This document shows positions 52,699 to 61,128 of a DNA stretch of 64,000 bases, in pieces. Numbering within the stretch: the stretch's first letter is position 1; every line of letters starts with the position of its first letter. Position numbers and translations under genes: made by a program. The notes under the pieces are model-generated. The model made no database searches. It saw nothing but the letters and a program-made list of their open reading frames with translations, and had not been told where the DNA came from. The stretch spans positions 21,932-85,931 of the forward strand of contig DATCEO010000198.1 in NCBI GenBank assembly GCA_036510065.1, given 5' to 3'. Source of the stretch: DASUBV01 sp036510065. GTDB lineage: Bacteria > Actinomycetota > Actinomycetes > Streptosporangiales > Streptosporangiaceae.

Positions 52699-52744
52699 CT
52701 AGCGGGACTGCCTAGCGGGACTGCCTAGCGGGACTGCCTAGCGG
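52699..52744. repeat. 13-bp tandem repeat, 3.5 copies
   Basis: CTAGCGGGACTGC at 52699-52711, 52712-52724 and 52725-52737, then CTAGCGG. The copies are identical. More diverged GGCTCCTGCGGCTGGACC- and GGCGGGATAC-type repeats follow up to 52945. The 263-bp stretch 52666-52928 holds no gene. Confidence 0.9.
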
Positions 52745-52946
52745 CACCCGGGCCGGGATGTGGCCCGATACGGGCGCGATATCGGGGCTTCGCGGTAACT
52801 TGGCGGCCAGCATCAGTTATACCCGGCTCTCCCCGGTTGGACCGGCTCCTGCGGCTGGACCGGCTCCTGCGGCGGAGCGTCGCAGCGGCGGGATACACAA
52901 CAGCGGGACCCTCGGAGGCGGGATACACGTGAGGCGGGATACCGGT

Positions 52947-53498
52947 ATGGCGGGCACACGTGCGGCGGACCACCCGAAGGACAGCCGTCGTCGCTTGCGT
53001 GGCCATGCCCGGCCGGCGCATCCCCCGTTCACCGATTTCCCGGTGGCCGGCTACGTATTCGTGGCCGGGTTCGACCTCGCCTCTGCCCTCGGCGGTACTC
53101 AGCGCCGCTGGCCGGAGCAGTTATGGCACGCCGGCACGTTCGTGCTCGCCGGCGGGCTGGTCATCTGCCTGATCACGATGGGGACGGGCTTCGCGGACCT
53201 GGTGCGGTTCGCGCCCCGCTCCGGCCGGGCCATGCGCACGGCGGCGGCGCACGTGTGCGCCATGGCCGCGGTCTTCATGATCGGGGCGGGCGACCTGGCC
53301 TGGCAGCTGAGCGACTACGGCTCGGCGGCCACGGCCCCGCCCGGCGTGGTCGCGCTGTCGGTGGCCGCCGCCATCATTGTCTGCACGGGCGCCTTCCTCG
53401 GCGGGAGGCTGGTGTTTTCCCATGGAGTGGGAGTGGCGGCCGAGGCGCTCGCACCGGGACCGGGACCGGGACGGCCGGCTGCCGACGACCAGGAGTAG
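52947..53498 (+). CDS. DUF2231-like membrane protein
   Basis: A 183-residue protein with four hydrophobic helices. The conserved entry HARPAHPPFTDFPVAGYVFVAG and the GFADLVRFAP turn after helix 2 are typical of DUF2231. ATG 52947 and GTG 52929 both have GAGGCGGG-like sites upstream because this sequence is itself duplicated, so the start is uncertain. The C-terminus is low in complexity. Function unknown. Confidence 0.78.
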   Translation: MAGTRAADHPKDSRRRLRGHARPAHPPFTDFPVAGYVFVAGFDLASALGGTQRRWPEQLWHAGTFVLAGGLVICLITMGTGFADLVRFAPRSGRAMRTAAAHVCAMAAVFMIGAGDLAWQLSDYGSAATAPPGVVALSVAAAIIVCTGAFLGGRLVFSHGVGVAAEALAPGPGPGRPAADDQE

Positions 53499-53647
53499 GC
53501 CACCCGCAGACAAGCCGGGCCCGGCGGCGCCCGGCCGCCGCGGCGCGGACAAGTCGGGCCGGCGGTGCCCCGGCCGCCGCAGCCGGGTAGCCTCCCTCAC
53601 CGTCGGCTGACACCGGGGTTAGCGGACGGTGAGCGGGGGTCAGCTGG

Positions 53648-54910
53648 ATGGGACGGGAGCGACGCGAGCAAGACCTGTCCGCGCCGCCGGGCCGCCCCCC
53701 GAAGGTCGCCCTGTCGCGCCGGGTCCGCGCCCTGCTCGTCTTCGTGTGCGTCCTGGTGATGGTGGACACGGTCTTCTTCACCGCGCTGACCCCCCTGCTG
53801 CCGCACTACGTGCACGCCGCAGGCCTGTCGAAGGCGGGGGCGGGCCTGCTGGTAGCCAGCTATCCGCTCGGCACGCTGCTGGGCGCGCTGCCCGGCGGCG
53901 TGCTGACCTCGCGGCTGGGCTGCCGGGTGGTCGTCGTGGCCGGGCTGACGCTGATGAGCGCCTCCACGCTGGTCTTCGGCTGGGCTACGGCCGAGGGCGT
54001 CCTGGACGCCGCGCGGTTCATCCAGGGCATCGGCGGGGCGTGCACCTGGGCGGCGGGCCTGTCCTGGCTGGCCACGGTGGCCCCGCCGGAGCGACGCGGC
54101 GAGATGCTGGGCACGGCGCTCGGCGCCGCAGTCGGCGGGGCGCTGCTCGGGCCGGTCATCGGCGCGGTGGCCAGCCGGACCGGTACCGGGCCGGCCTTCT
54201 CCGCGGCGGCCGTGGCCGGCGCGATCCTGATCGCGGCGGCCTTCGCGGTGCCACGGCCGCATGGCGCGCAGGCCCAGGGCCTGCGCGCGGCACTCCCCGC
54301 GCTGCGGAACCGGGAGGTCGCCGGGGGAATGTGGCTCACGATGCTGCCGGGCCTGGCCTTCGGGGTCCTGGACGTGCTGGCCCCGCTGCGCCTGGGGGCC
54401 CTCGGCGCCAGCGCTGCGGTGATCGGCGGGACCTTCCTGGCCTCGGCCGCGGTCGAGGGCGGCCTGTCGCCGCTGGCTGGCCGGCTGTCTGACCGGCGCG
54501 GCGCGCTCGTCCCGGTGCAGCTGTCGCTGGTGGCCACGGTGGTCGTCAGCCTGCTGGCCCCGACGGTCGCCTCCCTGGCGTGGCTCGTCGTCATCCTGGT
54601 GGTCGGCATGCCGACGTTTGGCACGCTGTTCGCCCCCGCGGCCGCGATGCTCAGCGGCGGCGCGCACCGCCTGGGGCTGAACCAGGGCCTGGCCTTCGGC
54701 CTGGGCAACCTGGCCTGGGCCAGCGGCCAGGCCCTGGCCGCGACCGCGAGCGGGGCGATTGCCCAGGCCACCTCCGACCTCGTCCCGTACGCGCTGCTCG
54801 CCGCCATCTGCCTGGCCACGCTGATCGCTATCCGGCCGGGCGGCCGCCGCCTCGTCCTGCGGATCGCCGGCCGCATCCGGCCCGCCGGCCGCGACCAGGC
54901 GAGCCCTTAG
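53648..54910 (+). CDS. Major facilitator superfamily exporter
   Basis: A 420-residue MFS protein with 12 helices. Motif A-like sequences are ALPGGVLTSRLGCRVV between helices 2 and 3 and GRLSDRRGALVP between 8 and 9. The DHA1 (drug:H+ antiporter) architecture is the best fit (RFIQGIGGACTWAAGLSWL resembles motif C). ATG 53648 is used. Its stop overlaps the convergent WYL regulator stop by 3 bp. Substrate unknown. Confidence 0.87.
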   Translation: MGRERREQDLSAPPGRPPKVALSRRVRALLVFVCVLVMVDTVFFTALTPLLPHYVHAAGLSKAGAGLLVASYPLGTLLGALPGGVLTSRLGCRVVVVAGLTLMSASTLVFGWATAEGVLDAARFIQGIGGACTWAAGLSWLATVAPPERRGEMLGTALGAAVGGALLGPVIGAVASRTGTGPAFSAAAVAGAILIAAAFAVPRPHGAQAQGLRAALPALRNREVAGGMWLTMLPGLAFGVLDVLAPLRLGALGASAAVIGGTFLASAAVEGGLSPLAGRLSDRRGALVPVQLSLVATVVVSLLAPTVASLAWLVVILVVGMPTFGTLFAPAAAMLSGGAHRLGLNQGLAFGLGNLAWASGQALAATASGAIAQATSDLVPYALLAAICLATLIAIRPGGRRLVLRIAGRIRPAGRDQASP

Positions 54911-55596
54911 CTGTCCCGGCCGGCCAGCTCCCTCAGCTCCGCGCGGGCCAGTCCGGGGGCGTGTTCGGTGAGCAACCGAGCGGCGCGGATGCGCGCCAGC
55001 AGGAAGCCGCGGATCCCGTGCCGCAGCCGGCACCAGGCCAGCAGAGACCAGCCGTTCGGTCCGGACAGCAGGCCGAGCGGCTCGACGTCCCGCTCGGTGA
55101 GCGCCCCCTGGCCGTCGGCGTACACCAGGTGCAGGACCCGCTGCTGCTCGATGGCGGCCGCGACCAGCCGGCCGGCCCTGCCCGCTGGCTGGCCGCTGCG
55201 GTGCGCCCGCGCCTCCAGCAGCTCCTCCCGCTGCCGCACGTCGGCCGGCAGCGTGGCCAGGATCTTGAGTGACGCCGAGCGGCCGGCCTCGGCGAAGGGC
55301 GACCCGGCCGCCGCTCGCAATGCGCTAATGACGGCCAGCGCCTCGGCCGGAGTCAGGGATAACGGCGGCTGGGTGTCGTCACGGTCCAGGGCCCAGCCAC
55401 TTTCCAGGGCCCAGCCACCGTCCCGGCCGGCCTGCGAGCTGATCGGCAGCCCCGACTGCCGGAGCGTCTCCAGGTCCCGCTCCACGGTGCGGACGCTGAT
55501 CCCGAAGCGGTCGGCCAGCCAGGCCGCGCTGCGGGGACCCGGAGCGGCCGCCCGCAGTTCCCTGGCCAGCGCGCGGAGCCGATCACTGCGATCCAC
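54907..55596 (-). CDS. WYL-domain transcriptional regulator
   Basis: A 229-residue regulator: an N-terminal winged HTH (WLADRFGISVRTVERDLETL) and a WYL domain (LVAAAIEQQRVLHLVYADGQ, EPLGLLSGPNGWSLLAWCRL) that senses ligands or nucleic acid. GWALES-GWALDR is an 18-bp tandem duplication at 55386-55421 in the wing. GTG 55596 is the likely start; no clear Shine-Dalgarno is seen. Target unknown; it could control the convergent MFS gene. Confidence 0.88.
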   Translation of the reverse strand: MDRSDRLRALARELRAAAPGPRSAAWLADRFGISVRTVERDLETLRQSGLPISSQAGRDGGWALESGWALDRDDTQPPLSLTPAEALAVISALRAAAGSPFAEAGRSASLKILATLPADVRQREELLEARAHRSGQPAGRAGRLVAAAIEQQRVLHLVYADGQGALTERDVEPLGLLSGPNGWSLLAWCRLRHGIRGFLLARIRAARLLTEHAPGLARAELRELAGRDS

Positions 55597-55705
55597 CCCA
55601 TAAGTGTCACGCCTGCAGACGACAGTGCAAACCCGGCCATGGCAGCGGAAGCCAAAAAGAGCGGCATCCGCCCGGACCCGTGGTCCGAGGCGGATACCGC
55701 TCTCG

Positions 55706-56092
55706 TGGTGGAGGTGGCGGGAATCGAACCCGCGTCCTTCAGTACATCACCAGGGCTTCTCCGGGCGCAGCCCGCTGTGCTTTTCTCGGCCCCGGCAGTC
55801 ACGCAGGCAAGCTGCCGACGGGCTCAGTCGCTGTTTGGTGTCCCGCCTAGCCCCGCGACCGGGCTAGACGGTAGATCCTCCTAGCTGATGCCAGACACCG
55901 GGCCGGAGGAGCTCCCGGGCTGACAGCTCCTACCCTCTGCTAGCGGTTATTAGGCCGCGAGCGAAAGGGCGGAGCGACTGCGCTGTGAATTGGCAGTTAT
56001 TGGTTTGCGACATCTGGATTTACGAGGTAGGCATCGCAACCCTCGGCCCGCTTCCCCTGGATCAACTACCGAAGTCGAAGCCTGTCACCCCC
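55706..56092 (-). ncRNA. ssrA: tmRNA (transfer-messenger RNA)
   Basis: 387 nt on the minus strand. The 5' GGGGGUG pairs with the 3' CACCUCC before an encoded CCA (55706-55708), giving a 7-bp acceptor stem with one G-U. The T arm reads GGGTTCGATTCCC. The tag frame starts with GCC at 55994 and encodes ANSQRSRSALSLAA followed by two UAA stops (55947-55952). Actinobacterial tags usually end in ALAA; this one ends in SLAA. It rescues stalled ribosomes with SmpB, whose gene is 2.5 kb away. Confidence 0.95.
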
Positions 56093-56537
56093 TGTTGAGT
56101 TGTACAGAGCATGTTACCGGATGCGCTCCAGAGGGTCCAACGGCGCAGGCGGCGCGATTATGCCCGGCGCCCGCGTGCCCGGCGGCCCGACGTCAGGCGC
56201 TCACTCGATGCCGGACCCTATGCCGCAAACAGAGATATAACGCCGCCCGGAGTGCAGAACGCCCGGCGGGTCATCCGCAGAGCGCGGACCCCACCGGGCA
56301 TCCAACAGAGGTGATGAGGCCCCCGTGGGCGCTGGCGGTGGCCTCAGATGCGCCCACGGGGTCGACCGGCAGGGTCGGAGCCGGCCCAGCCCGGGCCTCC
56401 CCCGAGATGAGGCCCGGCTTCTCACCACGACTGGGCCGCAACCCCCCAAGCGGCACCCCAGTCACTAAGAAGGACGTCGCTATGCGGTCAGAAGGTTGCT
56501 CGCCGTTGTCAAAAAGCAGGTAACCGGCGAGTCATGC
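56093..56537. other. 445-bp gene-free region between ssrA and the PBP-like gene
   Basis: It contains the ssrA promoter (minus strand, -10-like TACAACT about 6-8 bases before the 5' end) and two strong hairpins. I see no gene of convincing length. A 13-codon frame with AAGGA at 56470-56522 (+) is noted but not supported. Confidence 0.6.
56321..56417 (-). terminator. Two strong hairpins ending the ftsE-ftsX-smpB-PBP operon
   Basis: A perfect 12-bp stem CCCCGTGGGCGC (56321-56332) with 56350-56361, and a perfect 9-bp stem CCGGGCCTC (56391-56399) with 56409-56417. Read on the minus strand they follow the PBP-like stop and precede the ssrA promoter. A GAGGCC/GGCCTC pairing could compete with the first stem. 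Confidence 0.6.
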
Positions 56538-58565
56538 TCAGCCTTGGATGTCTCGCAGGAACTGGCCGGCCAGCGGAGCAGCTGAGACATTGGTGGACTT
56601 GGCGAACTCAACGACCGCGAACGCGATGTTCCCCTGATAGCCGACAAACCAGGTGGATCGCAGGCCGCCCGGTCCGGACCCGAGGGCGGAGTTTCCGACC
56701 TGCCCGAAGACCCGGCCGCCGGGAACGTTAGCCGCTGCTCCCGCGCCCCTGGTCACGGTAGCGCGCATGAGGGCGCGCAGGGACGTGACGATCCGGGCAC
56801 TGAACGGCTTGGTCGGCGCCGAGCTCGGATCGGACGGCCCGGTCACCAGGGCGGGTGCATGCCAGGTCCCGGACCGCACCAGCCCGGCGGCCAGGGCCAT
56901 ATCCAGCGGGCTGACCTGGACCTGGCCGGCGCCGATGGAGGTGGCAGCGACCTGCCCGTATCCCACCGGGCTCCCGATGGTGCCGGCGTAGCTGGCCACC
57001 TTGAGCTGCCAGCTGGCGCCGATGCCGAAGCCTCTGGCGGCGACCGACAGGTCCTTGGCGTTCAGTTGCTCGGAGAGCCCGGCGAACGCCGTCCCGCACG
57101 CGTGGGCGAAGTCTACGGAGAACGGCGGCGCGGAGCCGAGGCCGAGTTCGGCTGGCTGGTTCGAGAAGCGGCGGCCGCCGATGCTGTTCTCCGCCTTGCA
57201 GGGGACGGGGCTGCTGGTGTTGAAGCCGCTTTGCAGCAGCGCCGCGGTCGAGACGATCGTGAAGGCCTGGCCCGGCGCGTAACGCCCCGCCAGCGGGCTG
57301 ACCGCGGGCATGCCGCGAACCGCGTGCTCGGCAACCGCGAGGATCCGGCCGGTACCGGGCTGGATGGCCACGATGGCCGCAGAGCCGGGCACCCCGGCCA
57401 GCGCGTTATCGGCGGCGGACTGCACGCGCTGGTCGATCGTCGTCCGCACCGGCAGCCCCGGGCTTCCGCCCCAGTGCTGGAGCACCGCGACCCGGTGGCC
57501 GCCCGCGTCCTGCAAGACCACCTCGGTGGTGGGGGACCCGGTCAGCCCGCGCTGGTAGGCCGCCTCCAGGCCGGACAGTCCGACGGTGTCGCCCGGCCGG
57601 TACGGCACGCCTTGCTGACGCAGCACGAGCGCGGTCTCCGTGCCGACCGACCCGGCGACCGCCGGTGCGATGTTGCTAAACAGGCGCTCGGTCCGCCGCA
57701 CCACGACCAGCCCGGGCACCCGGCTGAGCCTGCGGTGCATCCGGGCGTAGGCCGCCGGCGGCAGCCTGACCAGGCCCAGGAAGCCCTTGGACGGCGCCGC
57801 GATGATCTGGCCGTAGACCTGGTTGGCGTCCAGTCCGGTGACATGGCTCAGTGCGTCGGCCGTCCTCAGCGGGTCCGCGAGGCTGTCGGGCCGGACGCCG
57901 AGCACATAGACGGGCGCGGGGATGGCCAGCGGGGTCCCGGCCGAGTCGAGGATCTGGGCGCGCCGGGGCATGGTCGTCAGGACGGCCAGCCGGTCGCCCG
58001 GCCGCAGGCCCGGCGCGATCACCGACGGGTCCCAGAGCACCTTCCAGCCCGCGCTCGTCCGCCGCATGTAGAAACTGCCGCGGTAGGTCCAGCGCAGGCC
58101 GCCGCTGCCCAGGTCCACGGAGGCGTGAAAGGCCACGGTGGCGGCGGACCCGTGCTGGGCAATCCGGCCCATCTGCATCACCAGGTCGGCCGCGTCCAGC
58201 TGGCGGTAGGCCCCGGCCAGGGCATCGGCCACCGCGGCGGGCGGACCGGTCGTCATTGCGGCCGCCGTCTTGTACTGCCCGTTCTCCCACGCCAGCAAGA
58301 ACGACTGGACGGCCGGCTCGGCCGATGAGCCGCCCCCGCGGATCAGGCCGAAGCCCAGGATGCCCGTGACCGCCACCACGGCAGCGATCTTGCCGAGCAT
58401 GGCTCGCGGCAGTCCTGCCACCTTGCTTCCCCCGACTGGTTGAGCCCCGTCCCCGGCCCCCCTGGCCCGGGTTCCTCGCGCCGGCGGCCCGGGCCGCGGG
58501 GGCCCAGGCCTCGGAGCGCGAGAGGCGGCGGCATGTGCACCGCGACTACGCGTGTGCTGCACCAT
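56538..58565 (-). CDS. Penicillin-binding-protein homologue lacking all catalytic motifs
   Basis: A 675-residue class B PBP-like protein: a Pro/Arg-rich cytosolic N-terminus, one membrane helix (IAAVVAVTGILGFGLI), an NTF2-like MecA_N domain, a dimerisation domain and a transpeptidase fold. At the SxxK position it reads PG-Q433-A-F-T436; at SxN, A489-C-G491; at KTG, Q622-V-G624. Spacings (56 and 131 residues) match true PBPs, so the alignment is sound, yet nucleophile and both lysines are gone. It is probably a pseudoenzyme acting as a scaffold or sensor near FtsEX. It lies 11 bp after smpB. It ends cleanly, with no frameshift. Confidence 0.85.
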   Translation of the reverse strand: MVQHTRSRGAHAAASRAPRPGPPRPGPPARGTRARGAGDGAQPVGGSKVAGLPRAMLGKIAAVVAVTGILGFGLIRGGGSSAEPAVQSFLLAWENGQYKTAAAMTTGPPAAVADALAGAYRQLDAADLVMQMGRIAQHGSAATVAFHASVDLGSGGLRWTYRGSFYMRRTSAGWKVLWDPSVIAPGLRPGDRLAVLTTMPRRAQILDSAGTPLAIPAPVYVLGVRPDSLADPLRTADALSHVTGLDANQVYGQIIAAPSKGFLGLVRLPPAAYARMHRRLSRVPGLVVVRRTERLFSNIAPAVAGSVGTETALVLRQQGVPYRPGDTVGLSGLEAAYQRGLTGSPTTEVVLQDAGGHRVAVLQHWGGSPGLPVRTTIDQRVQSAADNALAGVPGSAAIVAIQPGTGRILAVAEHAVRGMPAVSPLAGRYAPGQAFTIVSTAALLQSGFNTSSPVPCKAENSIGGRRFSNQPAELGLGSAPPFSVDFAHACGTAFAGLSEQLNAKDLSVAARGFGIGASWQLKVASYAGTIGSPVGYGQVAATSIGAGQVQVSPLDMALAAGLVRSGTWHAPALVTGPSDPSSAPTKPFSARIVTSLRALMRATVTRGAGAAANVPGGRVFGQVGNSALGSGPGGLRSTWFVGYQGNIAFAVVEFAKSTNVSAAPLAGQFLRDIQG

Positions 58566-58576
58566 CCGCCACTTCG

Positions 58577-59041
58577 CTATCTCCGGCGCCGCAAAGCACG
58601 GTCAACCTCCCTGGCGGCGTCCCGCTCGGCCAGGGCATGACGCTTGTCGTAGGTGCGCTTGCCCCGTGCCAGCGCCAGTTCGACCTTGGCCCGCCCATCC
58701 TTGAAGTACAGCGAGAGCGGAATAAGCGTCAAGCCCCGTTCCCTCGTCGAGTCCGCCAGTCGATCGATCTCCTTGCGGTGCAGCAGCAGCTTACGGGTCC
58801 GCCGCGGCTCGTGGTTGGTCCAGGTGCCCTGCGTGTACTGCGGGATGTGGACCCCGTGCAGCCACATCTCACCGTCGGTCACCTGGCCGAACCCGTCGGT
58901 CAGCGAGGCCCGGCCCGCCCGCAGCGACTTCACCTCGGTGCCCGTCAGCACGAGCCCGGCCTCGACCACGTCGTCGATGTGATAGTCGTGGCGGGCACGC
59001 CGGTTCCTGGCCACGACTTTCGTACCCTGTTCTGCTGCCAT
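58577..59041 (-). CDS. smpB: SsrA-binding protein SmpB
   Basis: A 154-residue tmRNA partner. Family signatures are VVARNRRARHDYHIDDVVEAG, GTEVKSLRAGRASL, WLHGVHIPQYTQG, RKLLLHRKEIDRL and the basic tail LARGKRTYDKRHALAERDAA. It delivers tmRNA to stalled ribosomes. It lies 7 bp downstream of ftsX in one operon and upstream of ssrA. Confidence 0.96.
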   Translation of the reverse strand: MAAEQGTKVVARNRRARHDYHIDDVVEAGLVLTGTEVKSLRAGRASLTDGFGQVTDGEMWLHGVHIPQYTQGTWTNHEPRRTRKLLLHRKEIDRLADSTRERGLTLIPLSLYFKDGRAKVELALARGKRTYDKRHALAERDAAREVDRALRRRR

Positions 59042-59048
59042 CAGTTCG

Positions 59049-59960
59049 TCACACGCGCAGGTAGCGCCTGAGGGTGAGGAACGACGTGGTCCCGCACAGC
59101 ACCAGGCCGATGATCATCGCGAGGATGACCACCTCGACAAGGTCGGTGGTATTGAGCTGCACGTTGAACGGGAAGTACTGCTGCAGGCCGTCCAGCAGGA
59201 GCGATTTCACGACGATCAGCAGGGCGGTGGCCACCAGCCAGCCGACCAGGCCCGCGAGCACTCCCTCCATGAGGAAGGGCAGCTGCACGTAGAAGTTGGA
59301 GGCGCCGACCAGCCGCATGATGCTGGTCTCCCGGCGGCGGTTGAAGGCCGACAGCCTGATCGTGTTGGCCACCAGCAAGATCGCGGCGATGATCAGGATG
59401 ATCGCGATGATGACCACCGCATTCCGCGCGCCGTCCAGCAGCTTGTAGAACTTGTCCAGCACCGAGGAGTTCTGTACCACCTGATCGACGCCGGGAGCAC
59501 CATCCACCACCGCGGCGACCTGGGTGGCATCGGCCTGGGCGTTCCTGAGCTTGACCTCGAAGGAGCTCGGGATCTGGCTGGGCAGCGTGTCCCTGATCAG
59601 CGAGGGGTTGTTCGCGAATTCCTGCCGGAACTGCCGGTAAGCCTGGGCCTCGGACACGAAGGACACGCGGGAGACCTGGGGATCGGACTGCAGCGTCTGC
59701 CGGACCGAGGTGATCTCCGAGGCCGTGACGGGGCCGTTGCGAGAGCACTGAGTGCTGGCGCTCCCGCTGGTGCACAGGTAAACCGAGAGCTGGACCTTGC
59801 CCTGCCAGTACGTCCGGGTGTTGTTGACCTGCTTGACGAACAGCAGCCCGGTGCCCAGCAGCGACAGGCTGATCGCGACGACCACCACGAGCGCGATGGT
59901 CATGGTCAGGTTCCGCCGCAGGCCGATCCATACCTCATGGAGCACAAATTGCGCGCGCAT
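59049..59960 (-). CDS. ftsX: Cell-division ABC permease FtsX
   Basis: A 303-residue membrane protein with four helices, a large external loop between helices 1 and 2 (VQLSVYLC through the ECD, with two Cys at the loop start) and the C-terminal FtsX domain (RLVGASNFYVQLPFLMEGVLAG). With FtsE it activates a peptidoglycan hydrolase (RipC-type in actinobacteria) during division. It lies 35 bp after ftsE. ATG 59960. Confidence 0.95.
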   Translation of the reverse strand: MRAQFVLHEVWIGLRRNLTMTIALVVVVAISLSLLGTGLLFVKQVNNTRTYWQGKVQLSVYLCTSGSASTQCSRNGPVTASEITSVRQTLQSDPQVSRVSFVSEAQAYRQFRQEFANNPSLIRDTLPSQIPSSFEVKLRNAQADATQVAAVVDGAPGVDQVVQNSSVLDKFYKLLDGARNAVVIIAIILIIAAILLVANTIRLSAFNRRRETSIMRLVGASNFYVQLPFLMEGVLAGLVGWLVATALLIVVKSLLLDGLQQYFPFNVQLNTTDLVEVVILAMIIGLVLCGTTSFLTLRRYLRV

Positions 59961-59995
59961 GTAGTAATTCCCTCGGTAACTCGCCGACAGGCCGG

Positions 59996-60685
59996 TTAGT
60001 AGGCCTGGCCGTAGACTCCGCGCGACTGATCACGCACCACCTTGCCGTACTCCAGCTCGATGACGCGCTTGCGCATGGAGTCCACGATCGCCGCATCGTG
60101 GGTGGCCATGACGACCGTGGTTCCGGTCCGGTTGATCCGGTCGAGGACCTTCATGATGCCGATCGAGGTCGCGGGGTCAATGTTGCCCGTCGGCTCGTCC
60201 GCGAGCAGGATCATCGGTCGATTGACGAACGCGCGGGCCATCGCGACCCGCTGCTGCTCGCCACCGGATAGTTCGTCGGGCATCCGGTCCCGCTTGCCCT
60301 CCAGGCCGACCAGGTCGATCACCTCTGGCACGACCTTGCGGATAAAGCGCCGCGGCTTGCCGATCACCTCAAGCGCGAACGCGATGTTCTGGTAGACGTT
60401 CTTGCTCGGCAGCAGCCGGAAGTCCTGGAACACACAGCCGATCCGGCGGCGCAGGTGCGGCACCTTCCAGTTCGTCAGCCGGGCCAGGTCCTTGCCCGCT
60501 ACGTGGATCCGGCCCTCGGTCGGGCGCTCTTCCTTCAGCACCAGCCGGAGGAACGTCGACTTGCCCGATCCAGACGGCCCGACCAGAAAGACAAACTCAC
60601 CCTTCTCGACGTCAAGGGTGACGTTCTCCAGAGCCGGGCGGCTCTGGTTCTGGTACGTCTTAGTGACGTTATCGAAGTGGATCAC
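59996..60685 (-). CDS. ftsE: Cell-division ATP-binding protein FtsE
   Basis: A 229-residue ABC ATPase: MIHFDNVTKTYQNQSRPALE, Walker A VGPSGSGKSTFLRLVLKEE, FQDFRLLPSKNVYQNIAFAL, signature ELSGGEQQRVAMARAF, Walker B ILLADEPTGNIDPATS, H-loop MATHDAAIVD. It partners FtsX in the membrane at the septum. It is the first gene of the ftsE-ftsX-smpB-PBP operon and divergent from the 61-residue zinc-ribbon gene. Confidence 0.96.
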   Translation of the reverse strand: MIHFDNVTKTYQNQSRPALENVTLDVEKGEFVFLVGPSGSGKSTFLRLVLKEERPTEGRIHVAGKDLARLTNWKVPHLRRRIGCVFQDFRLLPSKNVYQNIAFALEVIGKPRRFIRKVVPEVIDLVGLEGKRDRMPDELSGGEQQRVAMARAFVNRPMILLADEPTGNIDPATSIGIMKVLDRINRTGTTVVMATHDAAIVDSMRKRVIELEYGKVVRDQSRGVYGQAY

Positions 60686-60852
60686 TGGCCCATCACACTA
60701 CGGTCGGGGAGTTCCTGGCGGCTTGGCCCAGGAAGCTGGGGGTATCAACAGGTGCCCTGGGTTGGCCTCGGGCCAGTCTAGGGGGGAAACTGGGTTGGAA
60801 CGTCCAACATCGTCGAAGTGACCGGGTAGGCGCCGGCCCCGGAGGAAGCTAG

Positions 60853-61038
60853 ATGAGCTGCGAGCATCTGATCTGCGCCCAGTGCGCCGGGCCCGTCGCG
60901 GAGGGCAGGTGCCCGGTCTGTCGCCTGTCCCGTCAGCATGTCCACGAGTCGGGTCACGGGCCGGGCCTGCCGCTGCTCCTGGCGGCCGTGCTGGTGCTTG
61001 CGCTACTCGGCCTGGCCGCGATGCACCTAGCGCACTAA
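60853..61038 (+). CDS. Small zinc-ribbon membrane protein
   Basis: A 61-residue protein: CEHLICAQCAGPV and GRCPVCRLSRQH give two CxxC pairs that could bind zinc, followed by a His-rich linker and one membrane helix (LPLLLAAVLVLALLGLAAM). ATG 60853 has GGAGGAAG upstream. Similar small genes sit between prfB and ftsE in other actinobacteria. Function unknown. Confidence 0.8.
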   Translation: MSCEHLICAQCAGPVAEGRCPVCRLSRQHVHESGHGPGLPLLLAAVLVLALLGLAAMHLAH

Positions 61039-61044
61039 GGGCCC

Positions 61045-61074
61045 GCTGGACTAAGACCAGCTGGACTGAAGACC
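61045..61074. repeat. 15-bp tandem repeat downstream of the zinc-ribbon gene
   Basis: GCTGGACTAAGACCA (61045-61059) followed by GCTGGACTGAAGACC (61060-61074), in the gap before prfB. It has the same period as the coding repeats elsewhere in the window. Confidence 0.7.
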
Positions 61075-61128
61075 GGCGGGGCGACCGGCCTGTTAGGTAG
61101 GGGCCCGCCTGGCTGGATGCGTGTCTGG

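Noticed and set aside
52690..52945. Possible CRISPR array from regular short repeats
   Set aside because: Units are 13-18 bp and contiguous without spacers, and no cas gene is present.
55600..55720. Integrative element attached at the 3' end of ssrA
   Set aside because: No integrase, no second copy of the tmRNA 3' end, and the neighbouring WYL and MFS genes look native.
56470..56522. 13-codon ORF with AAGGA upstream
   Set aside because: Too short and without hydrophobic or conserved features; it lies in a hairpin-rich intergenic region.
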